Of a DNA stretch of 64,000 bases, positions 35,701 to 48,799 are shown one piece after another (within the stretch, counting starts at the first letter, position 1; each line of letters opens with the position of its first letter). The stretch spans positions 29,301,230 through 29,365,229 of the forward strand of contig CM048854.1 of NCBI GenBank assembly GCA_026545225.1, read 5' to 3'. A program made the translations under genes and the position numbers. The stretch is from Cornus controversa. Taxonomy: Eukaryota > Streptophyta > Magnoliopsida > Cornales > Cornaceae. Under the pieces are notes generated by a model that searched no databases, was not told the DNA's origin, and saw only the letters and a program-made list of their open reading frames with translations.

Positions 35701-37557
35701 TCAATTGACAGGTTTAGACAATATGGATTGTGGGAAAGATATGCAGATCTATATCCTGATGGAGATTTGGTTTACACAGTCGGTGTTAGTGACTATCAGA
35801 AAGATTGGTTCTTTGCCCAGGTGACCAGGTACGAGTTTCCAATAATAGGGCCTCTTTCTTTAATGTTTATGGTACATTTAATCATTTCAATCTTTGGTAA
35901 ATTCAATTTTACAACTTTGGTAAAGCCAGTGAGTATATACTTCATCCTATTTGGAATTCATAAAAAGACCAATTGAAAGTTTCAACTTCCAAAAGCATAC
36001 AAGTAAAATGGTAGTTCAAATTATTGGACTAGCTTGCATCTTGATGCTTCTTAGTACTAATAGTTAGCTACTGATTGTTTTTAATCAACAAATTAGAATA
36101 TAGTAAGTCTTAATTACACAAGCCTCCTCTATAGTTTTCGAAATGACACTGACGTTTCATAAAAACGAAACCTTGTAACATTGACCTCCGTCAAGTAGAC
36201 TAACCGTTAGTAGAATTTTACCAAAATACCCCTAGAATAACATTAATTAAAACTGAACTTACATTCATGTGTTTTACGCCTCTCTCTCTCTCTCAAAATC
36301 TCTATAGTTTTTAATCAAAACATATCCTAATTCCTTTGTATCTGTCAATGAATTTATCTCAAAATAGAGAGTGAAGTGGGTGGACATTGATTTGAGGAGA
36401 TAATTTATGTATATATATATACACAAACACATAGAGAGAGGGAGAATTCAAAATGTTTGGAAGTAAATTGATTTTTTCCGAAAATTACTGGAAGTGGAGT
36501 CAAAATGTAATCCATAGGCAAGTAGCTACTGAACCCGTATGCCTGTGGATCCATCTCAATGGTTGTCTTTTTTTTTTTTTGGTGAGCCAAACAGGGCTAC
36601 AAAGCCAACAAGGATATATATACACACACAACAATGATGGGTTATTTTTGTACTTTGTTATTTTTATTAAAGATAAAAAGGTCTTTGTGTTCATATAAGG
36701 GTAATACTGGCATTTTACTAATTTTAAGTAGATGATATCAGCCATTTCTATTAGAAACTAACGGTAATCGTTAAAAAGGGAGGTCAACGTTACAAGGTTT
36801 TGATTTTAAGGGAGGTCAGTGTCATTTTGAAAATGACAAGGAAGGTCAGTGTAATTAAGGCTTATCTTAGGGGAGGTCAGTGTAATTTACTCTTTTTTTT
36901 TCCCTTTTCAAATGTATATCTTGTGGTACAGGAAAGTAGGTGATAACACGTACCAGGGAAGCACATGGCAAATAAAGTTCAACAATGACAACGTGTATCA
37001 AAGTGGAACCTACAAATTGCGAGTTGCACTTGCATCTGCAAATGTTTCCGAATTACAGGTACGAATTGATATAAATGCAGCCCAATATGTAATCACTAGA
37101 ATTTGGATTCTTTCTTGTGCACTGAACAATGGAGATCACCCCATAGGGGTTGTAGACCCCACTTGTTGTGGAGTGATCTCCACGCTTACAATGCACAGGA
37201 GAGGATTCAGGTTCGTAACCAATAGCCTCTCTCTCTGAGCATTTTATTTAGATCCTATTTATTAAGTGAATTGATCGTTATTATTATTTTCTTTTATTTT
37301 TTTGTGAAATTAAGGTTCGAATAAATGATCCAGAAGCGAACCCTCCTCAATTTTCAAGTGGATTGATTGGGAATGATAATGCTATTGCAAGACATGGTAT
37401 TCATGGGCTTTATTGGCTGTTCAATGTGGACTTACCAAGCACTCAACTCCTTCAAGGGCAAAATACCATATACCTAACGCAAGCAAGCAACACTAGCCCT
37501 TTCCAAGGAATCATGTATGATTATATTCGTTTGGAAGCTCCTCCATCCACTAACTAA
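31278..37557 (+). CDS. Rhamnogalacturonate lyase B (PL4 family), possibly impaired
   Basis: Fifteen exons: 31278-31319, 31657-31778, 32280-32339, 32811-32930, 33006-33125, 33250-33391, 33498-33668, 33877-34032, 34121-34227, 34501-34591, 34925-35066, 35170-35326, 35712-35828, 36932-37058 and 37315-37557. They sum to 1917 nt (638 aa). Domain order and exon phases match copy A. The start [13 protein letters not shown] has an upstream in-frame stop and no signal peptide. Two oddities: exon 3 reads FSDLNW where A has FWDLNW, and exon 5 ends GACAC before a weak donor gttcgt, turning the lysine before FHYMA (residue 155) into threonine. A better donor (gtaaac) four bases on would shift the frame and reach a stop early in exon 6. 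His219 (VHGW) is kept. A transcribed but catalytically weak copy is possible. Confidence 0.9.
31328..31380. repeat. (TA)n microsatellite in intron 1 of lyase B
   Basis: A pure TA run directly after exon 1. The equivalent place in copy C has a short TA/CA tract. Confidence 0.9.
32700..32762. repeat. (TA)n microsatellite in intron 3 of lyase B
   Basis: More than 60 bases of pure TA repeats about 50 bases before exon 4. Confidence 0.92.
36100..36895. mobile_element. Fold-back MITE-like element in intron 13 of lyase B
   Basis: The left end (AATGACACTGACGTTTCATA, then CCTTGTAACATTGACCTCC) is the inverse of the right end (GGAGGTCAACGTTACAAGG, then GTCAGTGTCATTTTGAAAATG), so the arms exceed 100 bp. 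The right side repeats AGGTCAGTGTAATT-type words. The exact ends are blurred and no coding part exists. It makes intron 13 about 770 bp longer than that of copy A. Confidence 0.7.
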
Positions 37558-38733
37558 TGTTTTAGACTTGTACCTACACCACCCCTTCCAATATCCTAAT
37601 TAACCATGATATATTTCTCTGTGTAATGTCTATAATGATAAATGCTCAATATCATGATTTTTTATTTTTATTTTTATTTTATTTTATTTTTCAGAAAGAA
37701 AAAAAGTAAAGATAAAAAAATAATCTCTATGTTGGAGTTTTGGAACAGATGAGAAATGGAGACGTGGTGGAAGATTATTGGGAGTAGCTTGGATGAAAAT
37801 GGAGTTGGGAGGATGAATTTCAATTAATGAATTAATGTAAGAGTGATGGAGAAGAGTTCACAAAAAAATACCAATGCTATTAAATATTAAACTGACTCGT
37901 ACCGTGAACTCACAAGCAACTAACCAAATATGTTCACTCGTTTTGGATTGGCTCATCACTTTCAATCAACCACATTCTTCTTGTTTCTCACTTTGAAAAA
38001 ATATATATATATAAAAAAAAAAACTCAATCGAAGTAAATTCATGGGTTCGGTTCACTCTTTCTTTATGACAATGAATCGTACAATTTGGTCCAGTTCTAT
38101 AATAAATAATTTAATTATAATTATAATTATAATTTTTTTAAAAAACTTTTACTTTTGGTGAAACCGATAATAATGTATATATATGATCATTTTTTTGATA
38201 ATGGAGAACATAACTTACAACAAGAAACAATATATGAAAGGGAGTTCATATTCACTCTCTGTTTTTCGTACTTTTTTTTCGGGTTATGTCAAATGACATA
38301 ATTTATTCTGTAGATATTTTTTTTGATACATTTTTTGTGTGCGTGTGTGCCTACTGTACTCTTTTTTTGAAATCTTGTCCAAAAAAATAATTTATTAAAT
38401 AAAGATAACACTTTTTTACGTCTTCTTTTCGGACCCGATCAGAATATATAATTTATTCAACAAAAATATATATATATATTTGTTATTTTAAAATTTTGCC
38501 AAAAGAGATAATTTATTCAACACAAATAATTTTTTTTACATTTTTTTTATCATATCAAAAGTGATCGATTGGAGACGAAGAGAGAATGTCTCACAGAATA
38601 ATTGTGTAATTTTAAAAAATTAATCATTCACTTGTAAATTTAAATTAGAAGTATCATTTCCATTAAGATGGGGGTGCAAAGATCTAATAAAGCTCCCCCT
38701 CCCCATATTATATCAATATATATCTTTCAAATT

Positions 38734-38769
<36 letters not shown>

Positions 38770-39137
38770 GTCCCAACCATTAAAACAAAATGGATCAATC
38801 AATTTGGTTATACTGTCGGAACCAATTTGATACTGATTTACATCATAACCTGACCATGTTCAACACTAATCAGTGACAAGATATTATGTTTAATGGCTTA
38901 TCAATTAAACCTATGCTACTTTGGATCCTGAGTAAGGTTACCGGATTCACAAATCCATCAATCTCAAAACCAAACTACAAAGAGCATGCCACATTGACGC
39001 TCGCATCAAATCATCAATCCAAACAAAAACTAATATGCATATTACATACATCAATATCGTCAAACAAAAATAATTCCATCCAAACAAAAACCAATATACA
39101 TATTACATACATCATATCGTTATACAAAAATAATTTC
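37558..39137. other. AT-rich downstream spacer of lyase B
   Basis: 3' flank with T-rich and (TA)n stretches (38743-38764), and a near-duplicate pair of about 45 bp at 39018-39070 and 39073-39125 ('atccaaacaaaaactaatat' type). No gene seen. Confidence 0.5.
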
Positions 39138-39518
39138 TTAAAGTACATAGGATTTATCAATTCTCTTCTTGGCATTCTCAGCCGCATCAGCTGCTCCAAC
39201 CTGCATTTTGGCCGTCTGTAGGTCAGCCTCACTTGCTTCTTTCTCATTTCTGGCCGTCATCTTCTTAGCCTGTAAGCCTCCATTAGTTCTATTATTACTT
39301 TGTTTAATTATATTACCCATATACATATACACACTCATATATATATATAGAGAGAGAGAGAGGGGGCTTACCTGACCAACTACCAGTGCCTTTAGATAGC
39401 CGAAACCTTCTCGTATGGAAACTGTAAAAGAGAGGCAATTTTTCTTCATATGAGATATCACTGATATTTTTTTATTCCTGTTTCTGCTAGCGCTAGTGGC
39501 AGTGGTTGGGGGTTCCAT
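39138..39518 (-). CDS. Small hypothetical charged protein, two exons
   Basis: Minus-strand exons 39518-39372 and 39269-39138 join with GT-AG splicing to 92 codons plus stop. The intron is 102 bp, a multiple of three, but contains TA repeats and reads as low complexity, so splicing is the better model. The C-terminal half (AKKMTARNEKEASEADLQTA, then KMQVGAADAAENAKKRIDKS) is a charged Ala/Glu/Lys-rich helix, and the first half contains REGFGYLKALVVGQ. I have a vague memory of similar small plant-specific proteins but cannot name a family. The middle piece ISVISHMKKNCLSFTVS looks intron-like, so a missed intron or a decayed copy is possible. Confidence 0.4.
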   Translation of the reverse strand: MEPPTTATSASRNRNKKISVISHMKKNCLSFTVSIREGFGYLKALVVGQVSPLSLSLYIYMSVYMYMGNIIKQSNNRTNGGLQAKKMTARNEKEASEADLQTAKMQVGAADAAENAKKRIDKSYVL

Positions 39519-39524
39519 TACCAA

Positions 39525-42113
39525 AGCTTCTACTTCTCTCTAAAACTCTCCATCTCAAGTTGGACCTCTTCTTGTGTTTTTTGTTTTTTTTTTTAGCAAA
39601 GTCATCGTTGATGTCCACGTCTATGCAGCTTTGCCTCTACGTGGCATCTCCTCAGCTACCAACGTTGTCATTACTCCAGGTGTCGATTATAGCCCAATTT
39701 AATTATATATTTTTTTACTAGATATTTAAAACCTACTTCCACGTACTTAATTTGTTTGCCTAGATTTTTCTAGAATTAGAATTTCTAGTATTCACATGTC
39801 AGAAATATCTATTTAAAATAATTTAGTGGTGTAGGTCTAGTTTTCTTTCTTTTAGAAATTTATAAAACAACGCATCAATTTTTAACATTTTTTTTCAAGT
39901 TACTTTTATTTTGTAACATGAATCTTATTATAAGTTTTTATTTATTTATTTAAAGTATACTCTCTCTAATTTATATGTGAATGATTTTAAACAAATATAA
40001 TTTAATAATATATTGAATTACATATTTTTATAAAATTTTGATAATAGAAAAGATGGTTTCTAATGCTTCTCTCTCAAACTTTTTTTTCTATACATGTAAA
40101 AAATTTCTTACTTAGTAACTAGAGTACATTATAAATTTATCTAACTTATTAGATTTGAAAAATATAAGTTCTCGAATTTAACTTTGTTTCAAGATATGAA
40201 ACAAAAATACTATTATAAACACCAAAAACATAAAGTTGCAATTACCAGTATTAAAAAAATAGTTGTGTACTCGTAAACCTTACTTTTGTAAATAAAAAAA
40301 AAAGAGAGAAAAAAGAAAAAAAATATATTTTCATTATCATAGTTATTGATGAGTGTGGTGTATCATTTGTGTTAGTTTAATTATCTGTATGTTATATGTT
40401 GTACTAACTTGTACTGTTGTGCATTAGTGTTTATAACTATTTTTTTTTTAGTTTAAGTGGTGTTTGGCTAGATGGAAGTGAGAGCTATTATGTGTCAACT
40501 TGTGCAAATATGTGGATGTAGTGATTAAAATGTATGTGTAAGTGTAATAATAGTAGGGGTGCACACGGTCTAGTTCGGTTTGGTTTTGGAGAATTTTGGA
40601 ACCAAACCGTACAGTTCTGTTATTAGAATTCAATCGAACCGTGAAGAACCGGTCTGGTTCAGTTCGATTCCACGGTTCTTAACAAATCCGATCCATTAAG
40701 TATGTAGAAAAATTATATAGAAGAGAACTAGAAGTCTACCCAGATTCAAGGCCAGAAAAAAAAAATTAACTAGTAAAACTAATTCTTGTTTGACCGATTT
40801 TCTTTTATCCCCTTTATTGCCATATAAATGATGTAGAATGATGTTACATGTATTATAAATATGAAATGCATGTTTGGGGATTTGTTTAGAGGTCCGGGGA
40901 TATTTTTGATCCATTTGGCTTATTTTGAAATTTTTAGGTCAACGGGATTCAGGAAATCGGATATTTTTTTAGAAAAAAATTATTTTTTGTTTTAAACCAA
41001 ATGAAGTGTTAAAACAGTTAAGGAAGTAATTTCAGAGCCATAGCTGCTTTTGAAATTGAAAACGGAGGTTGGAAAGGTACATTAAATGGCTTAGGAGCAT
41101 TTTTGTTTTTTTGCACCCAAAGTGATATAGATATCTAAGGGCTCAATATTTCCCTCATTTTTCTCTTGACTAAATAGCCGGCCATTGCTTTCTTCTTCTC
41201 CCTTTTCATCTCTTCTCATTTTTTCTTCACATTGGAGGCTTTAAGCTTGGAATTGGAGTTGCCAAAGAAGGACTTTGTATTCTATAGGTCAAGGGCTTCG
41301 GCTTGAATCGAACAAAGTGTGATTTTGAAAAAGTTGAAGCTCGAAGGATTCTAGGGTTTTGGCTAGAAAAAGTTTCAAACTTGAGATAGGGGTGTGTCTT
41401 CTCTCTTAGTCATCAATTGATAGGTTGTTGGTGAGTTTGGGAGAGTTTGGTTGAGTTTAGCGTCTTGGGAGGGTTAGTATAGTTAATTATGTATAACTTT
41501 TCCCTCTTCTATGGTAGTAAATTGCATGCTATAGATGTGTATATCTTGTGACATATGTTGTTGTGTGTATATACGTGTTATATGTATGAAATGAGATCAT
41601 ATTTAGAAATATGATAAATTATATGTATATATGAATTGTATACATGATTGTGAACATATATGTGGTTATATGTGGTGTATGAAAGTATGATGTATGATGG
41701 CATTGCTACAAAACCTGAATGTGTGTCAGAGAGAGAGCATAAAAAATATGTTATATGTGATATGTTGCCTAATACATATATATATATATATATATATTGT
41801 CTAACCATGCTATGAAAGTGGTAAAATATCCACAATGGTATGATCGTTGGAGATGCCCAATCATACCACAATATTGTGATCATCGGAGTTGTCCAATCAC
41901 AATGGTAAGACCAATATATTGCCAAGAATGTATGATCTTTGGAATTGCCCAATCATATGTGTCATCGGAGTTAGCCAACACTACATGATCGTCGGAGATG
42001 ACCAATCATGTATAAATATAGGATTATGATTGAAAAATATATAAATCTAAAGATGCTTATGTGTTTAACTGTTAAGCATGATGAATGTGTTAAATGCATA
42101 TATGAATTGTATT
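39525..42113. other. Spacer with LTR-like and low-complexity sequence
   Basis: 39.7-40.5 kb is AT-rich and featureless. Near 40555-40680 are GGTTCGGTTTGG-type words in both orientations. From 41.8 to 42.0 kb there is a set of diverged repeats of the form 'gatcgttggagatgcccaatc', common in large gypsy LTRs. No gene is supported. Confidence 0.4.
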
Positions 42114-45100
42114 TGTCACACCCCCAAATTTAAATACCTGGAACTCTAGTCCGACACTTGAATTTGGTGCGTGACTTGAAAAGCAACATTGTCATTCTTA
42201 CCATACATCAATCCAAAAACTTACATATTACAATCAAAATGTGATCGTCTAGATCATCTATTACAAAAACTTTATCTGGAGACCTTATCCCTTATCCTGA
42301 GAGTTAACTATGCACAACAAAAAAATTACATGCTAAGAAAATTACATGTAAACTGCCTCCACCGTCCTGTACCGCTCTTCCATTCACTCGGTACCTGAAA
42401 AATAAAATGGAGTGAGCTTAACAAGCTCAGCAAGAATTGCAAAATACTATCATTGCTCAACAAATTGACCTTGCCTTAAATTCCTATATATAAGGACTCA
42501 TACAACAATCTTTGTTGATTTCATTCACTGATTTTCTTTCTTATGATAATTAAACTCTAGTTAATTATCATCTCCGTAATTTCCTTCACACCAAGATTTT
42601 TCCTTATGATAATTAAACTCTAGTTAATTATCATATTCACAACTTCTTTCACACACAGGAACCTTATTCTTAACAATTTTTTATTAAGTTAATCGTCTAG
42701 ATTAACTTAACATAACCTCACGTGAGCCCCGGGCTCCCCTCAAATAGATGACATACTTAGCCAACAAGTGGTGCGCATCGCATAGTCCCGGACTAAAGAA
42801 GCTCACACATGTGGCTGGGCTTGCACGTCTACTAACCCAGATGGTCCCGGACCACGTCCACACAATAAGGGCACGCTCCACCCAATGGCCATAACAAAAG
42901 GGTCGTACACACCCTATAGGTAGGTCCCTGACCATACCTCACAAATTCTTTAGAAATTTTTATCTCATTTCCACACATTCAAGCTTTTAGGATTTACTAA
43001 ATGCTTTTGACATTTAATAAATCAAATCGTTCTCTTAATGTGATCACTAATCACATTAATTAATCACTTTAAGATTTCACCACATAAATCTTTTCTAAAC
43101 TTAATTATTTTAGCATAATTAAGTTTATTATGTCAAAATATACGACTCTAGCACTTTTCGTAATTTTTAAAGCTTTAAAGGATATTTTTTTCAATTTTCT
43201 CTCTAAATTAAAACAAAAGGTAAACAAGTGTTCTTTAAACCAATCATAAATTCTTTTATAATTTATTAAATATTTTTCACATTTAATAAATTAAAGGAGC
43301 GAATTGGGCACATTCATAAAGCTTAAAACGCTAACCGAAAATTTAATCCTTAGGACCAACTAATTAACTTAACAAGTTCTATTGGTTTAAAACAAAAGAT
43401 TTTTTATAAATTTACTCAATTTGGAGCCTTCGAGAATTTTTCCCTAGAACCAACTATTCTAGCCTACTTAGTTCAAAATGCAAAAACATAGAATTTCGGA
43501 ATTAAACGTAATTCGTGGAGCGTCAAAAACATTTTTCGTCCAAGTTCTAATTTCATCCCAAAAAGAGAATTCATGAAGTTTCTTTTAAAAGACCTTGGGC
43601 CTATTTCTAATTGCAGCCCAATCCAAAAATAAGTCACCATTTAAATCTTTTTAAATGATGCTGGGCCAATTTTATGATTTTTGGCCCAGACTAGTTCACC
43701 AAACAAACTCATTAGACCACAATCCAATTTCCTATCTAAGCCCAACCCCAAAAAAATCAAGTCTCATTAGGGCCTTTCACCAATTTCAATTTATATTACA
43801 ATACTACACTACAAGCACACCATCACAGTAGCCATGGCAGCCATATACCAGCCGAGAAGTGACCCACTTATAGCCATAAACCACCAGTTTTCTTAGTCCA
43901 ACAACATCACCCACAATGCACACAAGGACCTACAAACTAGCACCACACCACCACACCATGGCTGCCACCCTCACAGCCGAGCCATGCACAACACCATCTC
44001 AAGCATCCCATGAAGCCAACCTCTAACTAAACCCACTAGTTTCAGCAGGCAGCAACAGTCACCTCCAAGACCCATATTCAAAAGTCTAAAGCCATGCATC
44101 TCAATCCACAACAAATATACCAACATATAACTATATTAATTAATCAACCATATATATATATCTAATGCATAAAAAAATGTATAGACCCAAATTTATGAAA
44201 AGAGTTGTACATATATGAGAAATAGGCAAGAGGCAACAAGCTGCCTATCTAGAGATAAAACCATAGTCCCATGCAATTTCATAAATTTACCCATATTTAG
44301 TCCATGCAAACAATGTGCAAACCACACAAAATAAAATAAAATAAAATAAAAATCTACAACATTGATACAAAACATATCATGCAACTATTCTGTATACAAA
44401 CAGAGTACATACTCCACCTCACTAAACCCCCAAAACTAACCCAGCATAACATGCAACTCCTAACACTAAGGATCCATATAGTCAAAAACCAAACAAAACT
44501 TAATCCAGAATTTTTCCTATTAAGATCTCACTCTAAAATCAGTTTCAAAACAGCAATTTCTACTAATTCAAAACATGGTTATCTATATATATATAGAAGC
44601 ATAAGGCAAGATTCAACTTGCCTGGTAGTTGCTAAATCAGTCTTCTTCTCCTCCTTTTCTCTTTTTTTTTTTTTTTCTTCTTCTCCTCTTTTTCTCTCTC
44701 TGTTTCGATCTCTGCTTCTCTTCCTCAAGTCTTTAATTTTTTTCTTTCTTTCTCTTACTCTCTCTCTCTCTCTACTGAAAGCCACCCACTCCACCTTCTG
44801 TTTTCTTTTCTTTCCCACTCAACTTATGTACTAGCTTATGGTCAACAAATGAAAAAGAGGTATTGCCAAAGGTGGACAAGTGTCACTTATGCATACTGCC
44901 ACTACCATTACAAACTTCCCTCACAAGACAACTATTTTCCTTGTTTCTATCGTAAAGCCTCAGGTGATAAAAGTGGTTATATTACTTATATAACTATACT
45001 ACACATGCAAGGGACATGTACACCATTTGGCCACCATGCATATGACCTCACCAACCTCCAATCAAGCTAAAGCTTCTGTCATTTCTTGCAATCTAAACCA

Positions 45101-45313
45101 CTTAACATAAGCCTGCCCCATGCATCAGACCATTAACTGCTCCATATCTTGCTATAAAAAGACTATACATATATATATATGTAAATATATATATATATAT
45201 ATATAAATAACCCATGTGCATCTCTACACATATAACCCTCCAATCTCTTAAAAAATTACATTTGAATCATAAGGAGATGAAGATAAAATAATTCCTAATT
45301 TAGGGGTGTTACA
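42114..45313. mobile_element. 3.2-kb probable solo LTR of a large gypsy element
   Basis: It starts TGTCACACCCCCAAATTTAA and ends TAATTTAGGGGTGTTACA, so TG...CA ends carry a short inverted repeat. The flanking 5-mers are GTATT and GCATT, joining 'atgaatt' to 'gaattgg' as an empty site would. The interior has no coding sequence. LTRs of several kb with this start are known in Tekay-type chromoviruses; that assignment is inference. Relatives occur at 27.6-28.4 kb. Confidence 0.55.
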
Positions 45314-46385
45314 GCATTGAATTGGTTTGACATGCAAGCATTGGACATGTTATGTAGAGTAACGATAACATGATTGCATATCATGTAGGTCGGTGTCAGG
45401 TCAATGTCTAGGTGGGTTGGGGCATTCCTACTGAGCTAGTTGTTTTGCTCAACCCCCCCCCCCCCAAAAAAAATTTTTTTTTTTTTACAAATAAGACAAT
45501 TGTGGTGGATGAGACTTGAGTAGCTACAAGGAGTACTCGGTAGTATTTTTGAGTCATTTTGGAGATTATATGTATTGTTATCTATGCCGGCTTGTGGCAT
45601 GTTGAAACACATAGAAATATGTGTAATTGTGGACAAAAACTTTTGTATATAGATATATGTGGAGTTGTATGTTTTCAATCTATGTTTGAAGTATTGAGGA
45701 CTTGAGAAAACATGTATAAAAAGTATGAATTCGGATTGTATACATGTGATATATGAATTTAGCATCTATCAGGTTTAAATGTATGAATTTTGTTGAGTTG
45801 TATCCACGTACAGAATTGTGGATGAATGTATTAAACTAGGAAATGCATTTGGACTTGGGTTATACAAGTTTTGAACATTCTGGGGAGTTTTGGTCGCCTA
45901 ATGGGATTGTATTGGTCGACTGAACGTGTGAAATACCGAGATATTATAAATTGGAACTTGCTGGGTACCTGTTTCGGTCGACCAGAGAAGGGTATCAGCC
46001 GGTCGAAAGGATTCTTTCAGCCTACCGAAACCATTCACCAGTTGATCGACTGAACTGGAATTGAATTCCACTGCGTTGGCTAGCCGAAGGTCAGCTGAAC
46101 TCAGATTTTAGTCGACTAAAGAGAGTGTTGAGCCCACCAAAACTAGGATGGTTTGGAATTTCATAAATCTTGGATTGAGAATGTATATGTATGGATGTAT
46201 AGCTTAATATGGGGCCTATTGGGATGAATAGTGGTGAGTATATGCATATGTAATCGTATGTATATGATTAGCTTCTGCGGTTGTAAGGTTTTGGAATAAT
46301 TCATGTGGTTAACTGGACGGATTCACTCTCGAAATTCGGGTCCATGAATAGGGATTTAGGTGACTCGAATTTTGGGGCGTGACAT
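45314..46385 (-). mobile_element. Right part of an outer LTR into which the 3.2-kb LTR inserted
   Basis: The right end reads GAATTTTGGGGCGTGACA, that is TGTCACGCCCCAAAATTC on the minus strand, an LTR-like start. Sequence to the left of 42114 (41.4-42.1 kb) probably continues it, but the far boundary was not found. It contains C/A/T homopolymers at 45450-45486. No gene seen. Confidence 0.4.
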
Positions 46386-47526
46386 TTCTTGTCCAAAAAG
46401 AAAAATTGGAAGAACTAATTACACGAATTGAGCAAATTATATGAAGAGTTGTTGTTTAAACTTCAAAACAAACAGAGAGATTGAAGAGAAACTCACATAT
46501 AGTTGAAGATTTAAGAAATAATTTTGAAAATCCATCTTTAGAAATCAAAGTTGTGATGTTCATAGTTAATCAATCACAACTATCCAACACAGAAATTGAA
46601 GTACCGTGCAAGCAATGAAGGCCAAGAGAAAGAAAGCCCATTCACTTAAGCTTAACTTGTCCACCTGAGAAACAAACAGTGGCACAGTGTGTTGTCCCAC
46701 TTCGGTGTTCCATCGACGACTCTCGCTATTTTCTTCAACATCAAGAAGATCATTATTAACATTCGGAGCCCCCTTCATACTTTTTCGTAACTAAAATATC
46801 GGATGATTTTGGAGGAATTGAGGAGAAGAGTATCCAATGAAAGGGCTTGAGGAATTGGGAATTTAAAGAGATGTCTCGTGTAGCCGATGGGAGGATTGAC
46901 AATGGCTAAGGAGGATTGATGACAAAGAAGGTCCGGTGAGGTGGATCCACGTCAACATCAGTGTAATATAAGTTTTCTCTTTGTGGGTTTTGTATATCTG
47001 TTCATAGGGAGAAATAAGAAAAAACGTGAGAGAGGAGGAAAAATGACTCTTTATGGGGTATCTCTTTTCATAGAGAGAAAAAATTTATAAGATCAATAAT
47101 ATGTCAAGTGGTGTAATACACACAAGCACCGATGGTCCAAATCAAATGACCGCCGACCTTTAATGTGAAGCTAGCATAGATAGTTTGTATGAGATAAGGT
47201 CAGGGAAATGAACGGAGAAAAGTAGTTTGGTCGAAGATGAAGATAATTAGAAGACCCGACAACTAGGGTTTCTCTTGGCTAGAGGCTCTAGGGTTTGTTT
47301 CTAGAATTTTAAAATTTTCACAAGAAACAAGGACTTATATAGAAAATAAGTTAGTCATTGGATGATCCTATCGGAACTTCATTAAATTAAACAATAACTC
47401 CATTCTTTATTTTTTCTTTAGATAAAATACATTGAATTCCCCTGAGAATATTTGTCCTAATTACATATGGGTATATTTTTTAGCGAATATTATTTCGTAT
47501 GCCCTTATAACCTTTAGTGAGCTGAC
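46386..47526. repeat. Spacer unit, duplicated at 51.9-52.45 kb
   Basis: 47102-47200 (CAAGCACCGATGGTCCAAAT, then 'gagataaggtcagg') and 47335-47525 (TATTTCGTATGCCCTTATAA type) match 51930-52155 and 52270-52430 in the same order. The gypsy element at 47527 interrupts this copy. No gene is seen. Confidence 0.65.
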
Positions 47527-48129
47527 TGTCATTGGTGTAAAGTTTCTCCACTACTTTAACCACAACCGTGCGACACCAAGACGTTGTTACTCCTCACACA
47601 AGCTGCCAACGTACTCTGCTCATGCCACTCGGCAAAGAGAAAAACTACTCGTATTAGTACTCAAAAAAAGTGTTTACAATGCTCACTCTCACATTTGGAG
47701 CTTCCTTATTACAAATGACTACCTTGCCTATTTATAGGCATCCTAATTCCTCTTTAGAAATTTCTTCATAAATGCTTACATATTAATTACACTTTACAAT
47801 TCTAGAACTTTCTACTTTTCTAGACTATTCTCTAAACTTTTACAAATATCTACAATACTCTCCAACATTATAGAACATTCCAGTTCTCTTTACAACATTT
47901 TACAATTCTCTAGATAATTCTAAAAACTTCACTATACTTCTAGAATGTTGTACAATGCTCTAGATTACTCTACACTTCTCTATATACTTCCGAAAGACTT
48001 TAGAATTTTGCTCTCTTTATGCCATGCAGATGCCAAATAGCGTCATGCTCAGCGTTCGCATTACACCTGCGTGGTAAAACTTCCTCTTGCAAGTTGGCAG
48101 GACGTTATGTTCTCCCCCACCTATTCTTG

Positions 48130-48371
48130 CAATGCCCTCATCACAGTCTGGATGCTGCTCCTACGAACTTTTCTAGGAACCCCTTCCACCTGACGAGATA
48201 TTTCTGTTGCATGTCTGCTCTACATGTAGGTTGTCTCTGCTGGTTACAACTCGTTGTGACATTAGCCTTGCTCTCCCTCTGCGCGTACTCTTCTACTAGC
48301 AAGGCGTACCACTTATTTGCCAGCTCCTCAAAGATCAAGGTAATCTTCATGAATCCCGTGGACTCCTCCAC
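48130..48371 (-). pseudogene. Chromodomain-like remnant of the gypsy element
   Basis: The minus strand contains QQKYLVRWKGFLEKF. The YLV.WKG word is the core of chromodomains at the C-terminus of gypsy integrases. It is followed closely by the polypurine tract and LTR, as expected for the pol end. The rest of integrase is absent. Confidence 0.5.
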
Positions 48372-48538
48372 TTATTTTCCAGCACACTCCATGAGCACCT
48401 CCAGACTCATTATCTTCTCCTCTTCAGTATTGCCCACAAGCTCCTCGATGGGCTGCAAGGATTCTCTTTGTAGGACATAGTCTCGCATTCCATGCCTACT
48501 GCAATGTTGCCAACCTTTAGCAACTCTCTCGTGCATTC

Positions 48539-48799
48539 CTACGCATTAGGCTCATCTACGGGAGACTCTTCCTCCTCAAGCCCGCAAGTAGATGACACGG
48601 TTTCTCCCAGAATGCCTTCCTCCACTTGGCCTTTCTCTCGAGACTCAGTCGTGCACTCATGCACTACGAGTACTGGAGTCTCCTCTTCTTTGTACCATAA
48701 CAACTTTGCCTTTATGGGGCACTCTCGCACTCTATATGGCCCCTCACATAGAAGGCAACTCCATTGTTGGTACATTTGTTCTTGAAGCTTCCGTCTCAC
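48539..48799 (-). pseudogene. Gypsy gag zinc-knuckle remnant
   Basis: The minus strand encodes CLLCEGPYRVRECP followed by a lysine-rich stretch and acidic text. This is like the C-x2-C-x-GPH/Y-x-x-x-x-CP knuckle found in many plant gypsy gag proteins; the usual His is Tyr here. It is open for 86 codons without a proper start. Confidence 0.55.

Noticed and set aside
44379-44834. 151-codon + strand frame
   Set aside because: It lies in the coding-free 3.2-kb LTR-like element and is dominated by a pyrimidine tract giving Ser/Phe/Leu runs; the opposite strand is open for the same reason.
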